A stretch of DNA of 44,104 bases from NCBI GenBank assembly GCA_023431185.1, contig JAEYXS010000086.1:1-44104 (forward strand). Direction: 5' to 3'. Of this stretch, positions 1 through 10,900 are shown piece after piece. The stretch comes from Verrucomicrobiota bacterium. Lineage in GTDB: Bacteria; Verrucomicrobiota; Verrucomicrobiia; Limisphaerales; JAEYXS01. Position 1 is the first letter of the stretch, and the number at the start of each line of letters is the position of its first letter. Made by a program: the position numbers and the translations under genes. The notes beneath the pieces are model-generated. The model was not told the DNA's origin. It worked only from the letters and a program-made list of their open reading frames with translations, and made no database searches.

Positions 1-1
1 G

Positions 2-151
2 CGCCACCTGCGTAAATTCAACGGTGTGCCCAAGCCCCATTTCCACCTCTATCTGGCGGAATGTCAGTGGCGGTTTAATTGCACAAATCCTAAAACGCAA
101 TTGCGCCAATTAAATCAATGGTCTAAACCACTTCTACCTCCAGTTATCTAG
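2..151 (+). CDS. IS1595-family transposase, C-terminal fragment (cut by window edge)
   Basis: An open frame enters from the left edge and gives 49 residues before a TAG at 149-151. It reads RHLRKFNGVPKPHFHLYL, then AECQWRFN, then NPKTQLRQLNQW. The pattern of a short RxFNG-P-xHFxLYL stretch followed by ECxWRFN is the tail of ISXO2/IS1016-type (IS1595 family) DDE transposases, as I know the family. The catalytic triad would lie outside the window, so intactness cannot be judged. The stop codon sits inside the element's terminal repeat, which is usual for these compact insertion sequences. The family call rests on this short tail only. Confidence 0.72.
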   Translation, partial: RHLRKFNGVPKPHFHLYLAECQWRFNCTNPKTQLRQLNQWSKPLLPPVI

Positions 152-160
152 GACAGCCCC
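144..160. repeat. Terminal inverted repeat of the IS1595-like element
   Basis: The sequence TTATCTAGGACAGCCCC reads on the other strand as GGGGCTGTCCTAGATAA. This matches the GGGGCTGTC start I recall for IS1016/IS1595 ends. It contains the transposase stop codon and should mark the right end of the element. The partner repeat and target duplication are outside the window. Confidence 0.55.
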
Positions 161-190
161 TAAAAATTTTCTATAGTTCCATTCCTTGCC

Positions 191-262
191 TCATCTGCGC
201 ATATCTGTGTCCATCTGCGGTTCCCCACCCTGTCTTCCCTATCTGTGTGAATCTGTGGTTAA
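191..262. repeat. Degenerate ATCTGTG-type intergenic repeat, two copies
   Basis: Two related stretches, about 192-222 and 240-262, share the words ATCTGTGT and ATCTG(C/T)GGTT. Short repeats of this type recur between genes in PVC-group genomes. They lie in the gap between the insertion sequence and the 3' end of the methyltransferase gene. No gene is seen between 161 and 273. Confidence 0.4.
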
Positions 263-273
263 CCTTTCCCACC

Positions 274-1821
274 CTACACTTTCACATACTTCTCCACCCG
301 GCAATCAAACCCGCCGAAATCCACCACCTGCCTCGTCTTCAATTTCAACAACCGGTGCGGATTCTCCATCGGCATCGGATTCGCGAACACCAATCGCCCG
401 CCCGGCTTCAACACCATCGCCGCCACATCGATCAAGTCATACATCAAGCCGCGCAAGTTCGGGATCGGCACCCGTTTGCCCATCGGCGGATTCGTGATGA
501 TCAGATCCACGCTGTTCGCCTTCAGCTCGCTCTTCGCAAACTCCCGGAAATCCGCACACACCACCTTCGTCCTCACCGCTTTCAGATTCGCCGCTGCGAT
601 ATTCCGCTCCGTGATGCCAACTGCCTCCGCGCTCAAGTCAGTGCCATAAGCCATCTTCACCCCGCCCAACAACGACTTCTCAATCAGCTCAATGCCCGAG
701 CCGCAGAACGGATCCCAGACCACATCGCCTTCGCCCTGCCCCGCCAACAGCGCCATGCACGCGGCCAGTGGCGGATGTGATGCCGCCGGTACATCCTGTT
801 GCCGATACGCAAAACGCGGATCCGGCAATACCTTGGGACTGACCTCCACAATCCGCCCACGCCCACGCGGCTGCACCGCTACCGTCCACGGTGCCTCATT
901 CGGATCATTCAAAATATCCGGGCATTTCGCGAACGCCCGATTCGCCAAAGCCTGCACCGCCCCGCGATGATGCCTGCGCGCCACGAAATCCAACCGGTAA
1001 CGCAAGGAGCCTTCCGTAAAGGTCGACAAAATACGCTTCGCCAGCGGTGACCCGATGATCTGTGCCAATGCCTCCATGGAATCCGCCTCTTCCGGCTCAT
1101 TCTCCATCCCCAGCACAAACGCTACGTGACCAAAACACCGCAACGCGTAGATATCCTTCAACGCAAACGGCGCGACCGGCGTCAGCGCCACCAGTCCCGC
1201 CCGCACATCGGTCAGCCGGAACTTCGGATTCCGCTTCAGCTTCTCCTCCACCTCTGCCCGCATGAATTGCTCCAACCCCCGCCGCCCCTGCAGATGGATC
1301 ATCAGGCCCTGATACGCCGTCAGCGCCCGGTCCATCTTGATGCTGCTGGGGCTTTGGCTGCGCGCCACGTTCGCCTGGATCTTCAACGCCGCCCGCCCCA
1401 GCGCGGGTGCCCCCCCGGACTTCATCACCTCCAACGTCGCCTCCCCGCCGATCTTCGCGAGCGTCTGCCGGAGAAATTTCTTCTCCGTATCCGCCGTCGC
1501 CAGCCGCAACAACGTCAGCAGGTCCGCCTCCTCCCTCGCTCCTGCCCCGGTCTTCGGCAACGCCGCCATCGCATAACGCCGGATCTTCTCTGCCGGATCT
1601 TGCAACAGACTGCGGAGCCACGGCCGCACCAGATTCTTCTGCGCCACCGTCCCCTGCTCGGAAAAAACCACGCCCACCGCCCGGATCAACGAAACCCGGG
1701 CCAACCGCTCCGCCGGGGTCGCCGCATCAAAACGCGCCACTTCCTCCCAAAGCTGCTCACACGACAGGACACGCAACTGCTTGTACAGTTCCTTGTTCGG
1801 ATCTTTCTCGCCACTTTTCAT
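274..1821 (-). CDS. HEAT-repeat/THUMP-like RNA methyltransferase (Trm14/RlmKL type)
   Basis: A 515-residue protein in three parts. Residues about 30-150 are helical repeats resembling HEAT repeats (RSLLQDPAEKIRRYAMAAL). About 165-330 looks like a THUMP-type substrate-binding region, ending in a segment with NDPNEAPWTVAV. About 340-515 is a class I SAM-dependent methyltransferase with DPFCGSGIELIE (SAM-binding loop) and TNPPMG, the NPP[FYM]-type catalytic motif of N2-guanine/N6-adenine enzymes. Trm14/TrmN and RlmKL family enzymes modify tRNA or 23S rRNA with this architecture. The exact target cannot be read here. The ATG at 1819-1821 is the only sensible start. The gene is alone, downstream of the terminator that closes the long operon. 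The HEAT-like front end is unusual for the family. Confidence 0.75.
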   Translation of the reverse strand: MKSGEKDPNKELYKQLRVLSCEQLWEEVARFDAATPAERLARVSLIRAVGVVFSEQGTVAQKNLVRPWLRSLLQDPAEKIRRYAMAALPKTGAGAREEADLLTLLRLATADTEKKFLRQTLAKIGGEATLEVMKSGGAPALGRAALKIQANVARSQSPSSIKMDRALTAYQGLMIHLQGRRGLEQFMRAEVEEKLKRNPKFRLTDVRAGLVALTPVAPFALKDIYALRCFGHVAFVLGMENEPEEADSMEALAQIIGSPLAKRILSTFTEGSLRYRLDFVARRHHRGAVQALANRAFAKCPDILNDPNEAPWTVAVQPRGRGRIVEVSPKVLPDPRFAYRQQDVPAASHPPLAACMALLAGQGEGDVVWDPFCGSGIELIEKSLLGGVKMAYGTDLSAEAVGITERNIAAANLKAVRTKVVCADFREFAKSELKANSVDLIITNPPMGKRVPIPNLRGLMYDLIDVAAMVLKPGGRLVFANPMPMENPHRLLKLKTRQVVDFGGFDCRVEKYVKV

Positions 1822-1943
1822 GCATTTATCAGTTCCATCGCTCGCCAGAGGACTCTGAACGGCCCTCTCGCCTCATTAAAGGCCAATCATCACATTCCTT
1901 GCCGACAGGGTTCGTCATTGGTCATTACCCGCCTTCACTGAAC

Positions 1944-1978
1944 AAAAAAGGGGCGCCCCCATCATGGGGACGCCCCTT
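1944..1978 (-). terminator. Rho-independent terminator of the pseudopilin-protease operon
   Basis: Read on the minus strand, two 15-nt arms (1964-1978 and 1948-1962) pair with one mismatch and are followed by six T (complement of 1944-1949). It begins 20 nt after the stop of the giant protease gene. The plus strand has no T run after the hairpin, so it is directional. Confidence 0.88.
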
Positions 1979-1997
1979 GCACAACACACACAAATCG

Positions 1998-4900
1998 TTA
2001 CTGCGGCAACTGCCGTATCCGGTAGAACCTCAGTGCTGTATCAGTATAAGGCGTCGGATCCGTAAAGGTCGCCGTTGCCCCAGTCACCACGATGTTCGTC
2101 AGCGGCGTCCAGTTCACGAGGTCGGTGGACACCTCAACCTGGTATTTCTCGCCCTGCACCGCCGTCCAGGAGAATTCCGGCGTCTCGTCACCCGGCGTGA
2201 ACACCGGCGTCTCCACCATGATGCCTTCCGTGCTCACCAGCATCGCCCCGCCCGCCACCGCCACCGGCACAGTGCCGGAAAGGCTGTAGGTGATGTTCGT
2301 AGTCTCGCGATTGATCACCGTGGCAAACCATTCGCCCGACAGGTCCAGCACCGTCGCATTCGTCGTCACCACCACCTGCTCGCGGTTCGTCTCCGCCAGG
2401 CTGCTGCTGAAATCGAACTCGGTCGCTGTCGGATGCGCGCCGCGCCGCACCAGCAGGTCGCCGTCGCCACTCAGGTTGAACGCTTCGAACAGCAGCTTGC
2501 CCGGCTGGCCGGTCACCGTGAGCCGGTAGATGTCCGCCACGATGCCGTCCGCATAACGTGTCTCATTGGTGACCGCCACGCCGGAGACCAGGTCCACCAC
2601 GTTCGTGACCACCTCATTCACCGTGATGGTGAACGTGCGCGTTGTGCTCAGCGGCGGCACCCCGTTATCTGATACCTTGATCGTCAGCGTGTTGCTGTTC
2701 GGCGAACTCTCTCCGGTCACCCACTCAAAGGCACCTGTGTTGGCATTGATGGTCGCTCCGGACGGTGCCCCTGCCTCCAGACTGTAGGTCAGCGTCTGGG
2801 CCGGATTATCCGCATCATTGCCCACTGCCACCAGACGTACAGCCTGTCCTTCCGTCACCGTCACATTCGGGATGATGCCCAAAGTCGGCACCAGGTTCAC
2901 CTCGTTCACCGTGATCGTGAAGCTGCGGCTGGCCGTGGCCGTACCATCGCTTACCTCCACCGTCACCGGATAGCTCGCCGGTCCTTGCGCCTCCGACGGA
3001 CTCCAGTTGATCGCCCCTGTGGCGGCATTGATGCCCAACCCGGCGGGCACGGAGCCCGTGAAACGATAGCTCAACGTCTGCGCCGGCACATCACTGTCCG
3101 TCGCCACCGCCTGCAAGTTCAGCGAAGTCTGCTCATCCACCGCCACATCCGCGAGGGCGTTCAGCACCGGTGCCGTATTGCCCTCCGTGACGGTGATATT
3201 GAAGCTGCGTGAAACACCCAATCCCGGGCTGCCGTCGTCCGTCGCGATCACGGTCACCGGATAAGTTCCCGGCCCCTGCGCTTCCGTCGGAGTCCAGGTG
3301 ATCAGGCCGCTCGTCGAGATGGTCATACCCGCCGGCTTGGTGAACAGGCTGTAAGTGATCGTATTGGCCGGCAGGTCCGCATCAGTCACCTGCACCTGAT
3401 AGCTCCAGAGTGCTCCCTCAGGTGCGGTCTGCGCCGGGATGGCCAGCATGCCCGGTGCTTGATTCGCTTCAAGTGCCGTGATGCTGATCGTCTTCTGCGA
3501 CTTCAGCGCCGGCACGCCATTGTCTTCCGCCTCAACCGTCACTTCATAACTGCCCGGCCCTTGCGCTTCCGTCGGAGTCCAGGTGATCCGCCCGGTTGCT
3601 GCTTCAATTTGCATGCCCGATGGCACGCTGCCGATGAACCGGTAAACCAGCGCGTTCGCCGGTGAATCTGGATCGCTGGCCAGGCCGGTGAGCACGTATT
3701 GCGTCAACTCCGTGGCCGTCTGCGCCGGGATGTTCGCGAAGACCGGCGCACTGTTCGATTCAGCCACCGGCACGTCGTAGATACGCGTCGTCGTCAGCGC
3801 GCCATCGGAGACCCTGACCGTGAACGTCACCGTCTGCCCGCCCAGCGCCTCGCCCGGAGTCCAGTCGATCTGCCCCGTACCGGCGTTGATTGTCATGCCG
3901 GCCGGCCCGTTCAACAGCACGAACGACAGCGTATTGACAGGCAGATCGGCATCCCCCGCCGGTATCACCGGGTTAAACAAAACTCCTTCCGTCGCCGCAT
4001 AGTTCGCGGCCGCAAGACTCGGTGCCGAGTTCACTTCCAAGACCGACACCGTGAACGTCTGCTCCGCGAACATCACTGGCAGCCCATCATCCGTCACCCG
4101 CACCGTGACATCATGCACGGACGGTCCCTGGGCTTCTGAAGGCATCCAAGTGATGACGCCCGTATCCGCATCAATCACCATGCCTGCCGGCACTTCCGAA
4201 CCGAATGAATACGCGAGCACATTCTCCGGCGTATCATTGTCGAACGCATAAACCTGCACGATCAGTTGCTCGCCTTCATTCACAAACACATCCGGCAGCG
4301 CTTCCAGCACCGGGGCACGGTTCGGCGGCTTGATCTGGAGCGCATAAGTCGTTTCCGGTCCGTCCGGCGAACTCACCAGCACATACCAGAAGCCCGCTAC
4401 CGATGGCTTGCTTTCCGACGGCGCGATGGTGATCGCCGCATAGTTCGTCCCGCTGATGGAGGTCAGCGAGTCATATTCCGTGGCCGAGACCGGCACCCCA
4501 TGGCGCATCCGCACTTCCACATCTCCCGTCAGGTCTCGCAACTCCAGCGTCGCATAGTTATCCGCATCCGGGATGTAGAACTGGTAAGCCTGATAAGGGC
4601 TCGGCGAACTGGCAAATTTACCGCTGCTGCTCGGTCCGCCCGAGGCCATATAGGTCGTCGCCGTGCTGTCAAAGCTCACCTGAATGGTATACTCGTATGT
4701 GGACCCCGCATTCGTGTTCACCACCGCGAGGAAGTAACGCTGGCCCGGGATCAACTGGGGCGAAGTCACACTGCTGATCGTCCTCGCCAGACTGCCCGTG
4801 ATGTTGGTCATGAGGACTGTGCTGCCCGTAGGCAGCGCGACCGGATCATACCACACGCTCAACCCTGTGCCACCACCCGAGTTGGAGGTGATGTTCAACG

Positions 4901-7900
4901 TGTTGACGGCCAGGGAAGCAGTCAAAGGCACGTTGATCACGAAATAATTGGTCGTGGGGCCCCGCACGGTGTTCGTCACATTGACCCCGTTGTTCAGCCG
5001 CGATGTCGTGACAGCGTTCGTATCTGCCAGGAAGACCTGCAACTGCCAGCCCAGCACCTGCGGCTGTAGCGAGCTTCCCGTGTAGTTGGTCCGGGTATCG
5101 ATGACTTCCAGGGTCCATGTGCCCGCCGCCAGGTCGCCGACGAAGTTATCCAGCGATTCCTCCGAAAGGTAATCATCCTTCACATGATATCGGATGATCA
5201 GCGCATCCTTGTCCGTCCGCCCCGTTCGCGTGGTCTCACCGGCCACATACAGGTCGCTGCCATCAGTGGCCAGGCTCGTGAACGCATCGTCCAGATTGGC
5301 CCCGCCGTCATAGACGGTGATACCCGTGTAAGCCACACTCGCATCCGTCACCAGCCTGCCATCGCCGAGATACAGCTCCAGCATCACGGCATCGATGCCT
5401 GTGGTCGCACTGGCTGAGGCACCGACCACGAATAACCGGTTGCCCATCGCCAACACCCCGTTGAGTTCATCATCACCTGTGATCCGGGTATAGTTGGTCG
5501 ACCACAGCTCTGCCAGATTCTCATCATACTTCGTGATGAGGAAATCCTTGTCCGTGCCGTTGTCCCGATAGCCCACCGCATAGAGGTATTGTTCGTAGGC
5601 AAAGATGGCGTTGTATTCACCTTCCACCGGGGCCACCACTTGGGCCACCTTGGCGCCGCTCTGGTCGAACTTCACGACCAGCGGAGCTTCCGCAGCGGCA
5701 CTGCGGTCTGCACCCGCTACAAAGATGTGATTGGCCAAGGTTGCCAAGCCCCGCCCCAAGGTCGTCGCCCCCGGATCATCCGGCGTCACCCACATCTCGC
5801 CGCCATTCTCATCCAGCTTGGCCAGAAAGAGCCGGCCTTCATGCGCCGCACTGTCCTGGCCTTTGCCGGTGGCATAGACAAAGTTCGTGCCGTTCTCCCG
5901 GGCGGTGATCACCGCTTTCAACTCTTCGATGCCATAGTAGGCAAACAGCGGACTGCTCGCCGTGGACGGCACCTGCTCATCCCAGATCGAGCCGATATTG
6001 ACGCCGCTGCTGAAGAAGCCGGTGGACGGGAACCGGACCGCGATGCCCTTGGCTTCCTTGTCCGGCGGAACGCTGTCCACGGTGCGCGTGAAAGAATCAC
6101 CCACCACATAGACACCGCTGTCCAACGAGACATGCACCCCATTGAACCGCGTGCCGCCCGCGCTGCTCGGCCAGTTGAAGCTCTCGTAAGGCGTCTGGAA
6201 AGGCTGGTTCGTGGTAGCCTGCATCGGCAGACCCATGCGGGCATAGATTCCGTTGACGCCGTTGTTCAGCGTCGTGCCCACCACATACAGGTTGGTGCCG
6301 TAGATCGCCACCTGGTTGGCCCGCTGATCGGTGATCGGCTGGGTATATGTGCGCGGGGTGGAGGTGTTGTCCAGCAGCTCCACCGCATAATCCCACAGCG
6401 TGCCGCCGGACGAGGCGCCGCCCGGATTGACCACGATCTCGATATTCTCCGAGGTGCCGTTATAGGCAAGCGGTCCCAGCGTATGCATCTTCACCACGTC
6501 AATGGTGCCGCTGCCCGTCGTCGTGATGTCCACCGGCGTTCCACCCGCCGTGGTGGAAACCTTGAAGGTGGTCCCGGCCACACTTTGCACCACGATGTAA
6601 GCCTGCCGCTGCACCAGTCCGCCCGGCAGACCGGCTCCGAAGAAGAAGAGATAATCCCCATCCACATACGCATGCCCCGCCGAGGTGAATTCATCATTGA
6701 CGATGTCCACATCCGTGCCCGGATTCAGGGTGATCGGGCTGAGCCCATTTGCCGCCGTCGGCCCCACCGAACCGATCAATGCACCATCGTAAAAGACTTG
6801 GATCTCGTCCGGTGCGGTATAGAACAGATAATGGATGTTGATCTCGCCATCGGTGATGCCGGTGGGCACCACGCGCCAGAATTCATCATCCGAACCCGAT
6901 GAAATGGTGGAGAATACCGTTGCTGTCGTGTCTTCCAGATAATTCGTTGCCAGCGCGACGGGCCTTACCATCGGTACAAAGGCAAAATGGTTCGAGGAGC
7001 CCGGATCGGCAAACTTCAGCAACTTGGTCGCGCTTTCGCCGAAATGCGTGTAGGTCAGTTCCGTGAAATTCGTGCCCGTGCCATAACCGTTGGTGTTCAC
7101 GAAGCCGCCCCGGCTCTCCGCCAGCAACACGGAACGGTCCGGGCTGGTCAGGCGCAAAGTCAGATCCGAAACCCGCGGGTGATCAATACGCACGCCCACG
7201 CGCACGCCCGCCACCTGACCCGGGGCCGTGATATTCACCGAGGCCAAGTTGGTACTCGTCTGGGCGTCATCCATGACTCCGATCACGCTGTTCGTGAAGG
7301 TGTTCCGCTGCGCCGCCGCCGCCAGATCATACTCATAATCGACGAGCACGGTGAAATCCGCCGTCGGTCCGCCGATGTTCATGATCTGCACATAATAGCG
7401 TCCCGGCACCAGCGGTGGCACGTCCGCCGTGCTGATCACATGCTGGAAATCGGTGAAGGCCTCTTTGGCATAGTCATAGTCGCCGAACGCTCCGTCCGGC
7501 AGGCTGTTGCGCTTGATGTACAGGCCCGTGAAGACATTCTGCGCCACGTTCGCCACGGCCGCTTTCACCGTGAAGGTCACCCGCACAACCCCCGGCGGCA
7601 CATTGATCGCCCCATAGGCTGAACGTCCCTGCCGCAGCCCATAGATCGGCCCGATGGTTCCGCCATCCGCCACCTGATCTTGCGTCTCGAGACGCATGGA
7701 AAAGCTGTCGATCTGGCCGATGAATTGCGGCGCATTATCGATCATGGTAAAGGTCCACACACCGCTGGCATCCGTGCCGATGAAACTGTTCAAGTTGCCG
7801 GGACCATCGGTCCGGATCGCCCCCGCCATGTCGTCCTGGTCGCTGTCATCATAGATGGCGGTGTACGATCCGCCCTGGTTCGTGGAGGAGAAGAACGTGT

Positions 7901-10900
7901 GGTTGTTCAACGTGACCGTGATGTTGTTGTGTTCCAACGTGCCCACCAGGTCGCCGAAGAGATCATGCGTCATCGCATTCGTCACCACCACCCGGCGGAC
8001 ATCCAGATTCAACGGCATGATGCCGAAGAGCTGCACGCCTTCCGGCTTTTCCGGAGTGCCGTCCGGGATCAAGCTCGGCACCGGGATGAAATTTATCTGG
8101 TAGCCGTTGGTGCCATTGTCCTCAAACGGCGGGCGTTCGCTGGCCACGGCCAGGAAGCCGAACTCCGCGCCCTTCTGGTCCTCGGCCTTGATGCCGATGT
8201 GATAGATCTGGTTCGCCCCGTTCGTCACCACCAGGAACTCCGTCCCGCCGCGAGTATAAGACACCGCCCCGTCATCCGGTCCGAACGGCCCAACGGTCTT
8301 GATCAGCACATTGTTGAAACAATTGCTCACCACGGCCGGAGCCAGATTGGTCAGATCGGAAGAGGTGGAAACATAGAGGTCGATGTCCGCTGAAGGATCA
8401 CGGTACGTGTTGATGCGCGGATCGCCCGAAAGGTTCGGCGTCAGGAAACTGATGAAAGTGATGTAATCGAAACCCGAATCATTCGTGATCACGTAGAAGT
8501 TCCATTGCACATTGGTGCCGTTGGTGCTCGTGATGAGCGGCGGACTGGCCCCGACCCGCTCGGCCAGGAAAGGCAGTGAATTCGTGCTGCTCGTGAAATA
8601 CTTCACCGTCGGGCGGTAGTCCTCCAGCAAGGTCGGCGTCTGATCCAGCGCGAACGGGCTGGTGAGCCGCAGATTGTCGGTGGAGACCACCAGCGCATAA
8701 TCCTGCACCACGCCGTTTGTATGCGCGGTCACCGCGTTCACATTCACCCGGGTGCCCCGCACATAGATCGCGTAGTCCGCCGAGAGCCCGCCCGGCAGGT
8801 AGACATTCTCCACGTTGTTGACAAAGTCCGTCGCGGAATTGGTGATGGAAAAGCTGCCCGAGGTATAGATGCTCCCGGACGGAAACTCATTGCCGTAGTA
8901 GATCTCCCCGGTGACACGGTTGCTCACCACCAGGTCCAGGTCATTCACCAGCTTGACGCTGGCCGCCGGATTGCCCGGCGGATCGGTCCACACCAGCGAC
9001 ACCCGCAACGGGAACGGCTGGCCCGACGGGGCGATGGTGATGTTGCGCAGATGCGACTGGCCGGTCGCCAGGGCGTTGGTCGGGCTCTGGTCAAAATACT
9101 GGAGCGGCCAGTCCGTGCGCGGCGTGGCGAGGGCCATCACCTGCGGCAGCGCATTGGAGAGGTTCACGATGCCCCAGCCCTGATAGTTGATGGTGTTCTT
9201 CGTCTCGTGACCGTAGGTCTGCGACAGCGTCCGCGCGCTGTTGATCAGCATCGCCTTGTAGAGGGCCGGGCTGTTGTTCGTCTCGCCCAGCTCGTTCTCA
9301 AAGAATTCCTGCATCAACGCCAGCATGCCGGACACCACCGGGGCCGCCATGCTCGTGCCCACCTCGAAACGGTAGTTCGGTGCCAGATGGACCAGACCGG
9401 AATTCGTGGCGTTTGTGCCGTTGAGCTGATTCCGCAGGACCTCGAAATAATCCCCCAGATTGTTCGTGACCGTGATCGACTCGCGGATGTTGACGGCCAC
9501 CGAAGCCGTGTTGGTGTTCACGAGGTCATAGAACCAGATACCGTAGCCATTGGTGTTGATCGCGATGCTCATCGGCGTGTTGCCGAACAGGTTGACAATG
9601 CTGGTCGATGGATTGGCCGTGGTCTGGTTGGTATAGATCTCTATGCCCGGGATCGGGAGCGCCGGATTGCTGGCGGTGTCCAGCACCTCGACCGTAAGGT
9701 TCGTGGTGCCATCCGGCAGGAAGATCGCGAAACTGCTGGTCGAGCCGGCCGTCAGCACGAGGTTCGAGTAGGTGCTGATGCTCGTCACAGCCGAGCTGTA
9801 GTAATTGGTCTCGTCCCAGGTGGTGGAACGCCCGGAGATGATCATCGAGCCCGGTGCCATCACGTCCGGCTTGGCCCGGCCATACTGTCCTTCCCGCCCC
9901 AGCCCGGTGTTGCCCCGGCCGGAATACGCCGCCACCTCGTTGCTGCTGTCCGTCGTGCCTTTCCACCAGGGAATGACGTTGGTCGTGCCGGAGCTGTCCA
10001 CGATGGTCACCTCATTGGTGATGAAGCGCAGCAACTCGCTCGCGCCGACCGCGATGACGTTCTTCGCCGCCGCCGGACTGCTGATGCTGTTCGCCAGGCC
10101 GCCCAGGCCATTGTTGCCGCCCGCCCCGTCGTTGCCGACGGCGAACACGAACAGCATCGGTTGCGAACCGGTCATGCCCGGGATGGCATCACGGGTCGCC
10201 GCATCGAAGATGGCCGAGGAAGAATCGTACTCGAACGAGTCATCATATCCCCAACTGTTGTTCGAGATGAAGGTGGTATTCGTCTTCAGACTCAGCACCA
10301 GATTGGTCCGGGCGGCGAACTCGGCGAGCTGGGAATCGGACAGCACCCGGAAGTCCTGCGCAAAGAGCGAGGCCTGCGGCGCCATGCCGCGAAAATCGTT
10401 CGTATGCCATGAACCCATGAAGTAATTCGTCAACAAGGGCGCGGGCTGGCCGCTGCCCGCAAGCGTGGCGGCCACGTGCGTGCCATGGCCCGGCAGGTCA
10501 TTGGTCGGGAACGCGTTGGTGAACGTGCTGTCCACTCCCACATACATGCGGCCCAGAAGCCCGGGATAATTCGTATCCAACCCGTAATCATTGACGTTGA
10601 CGAGCACGTTGCTGCCCGTCAGCGCACGGTGATTGCTCGGGCTGAAGGCGTTGCTGGAAATGCCCACGCGCACGCGGCTCAGGTCGTTCATCGTCACGCG
10701 CTTGGCCTGGCGTTCGATGGTCTGTACTTCCGGCAGGGATGCCAGCGCCACCAGGGAATCTTTCTGCGGCTGCACCACCAGTTGCGGACCGAACGGCGAA
10801 CGGTCCTCGCTCAGGATCGTCGCCCCCAACTGCTCCACCTTCTCGCGGGCGGTGGCCAGTTCACCGGGGAAAAACGTCAGGCGCAAACGGTACGACAGCG

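Noticed and set aside
1407..2672. 421-residue plus-strand frame crossing the methyltransferase, terminator and protease gene
   Set aside because: It spans two real genes on the other strand and their terminator, with low-complexity Pro/Ser/Arg sequence.
2404..4326. Tandem DNA repeats as a possible CRISPR or satellite
   Set aside because: The periodicity of about 290 bp comes from six cadherin-like protein repeats in frame in the protease gene. There are no identical short repeats with spacers.
8721..10412. 563-residue open frame on the plus strand
   Set aside because: Antisense shadow of the catalytic half of the protease gene, with Arg/His-rich composition and no recognisable motif.
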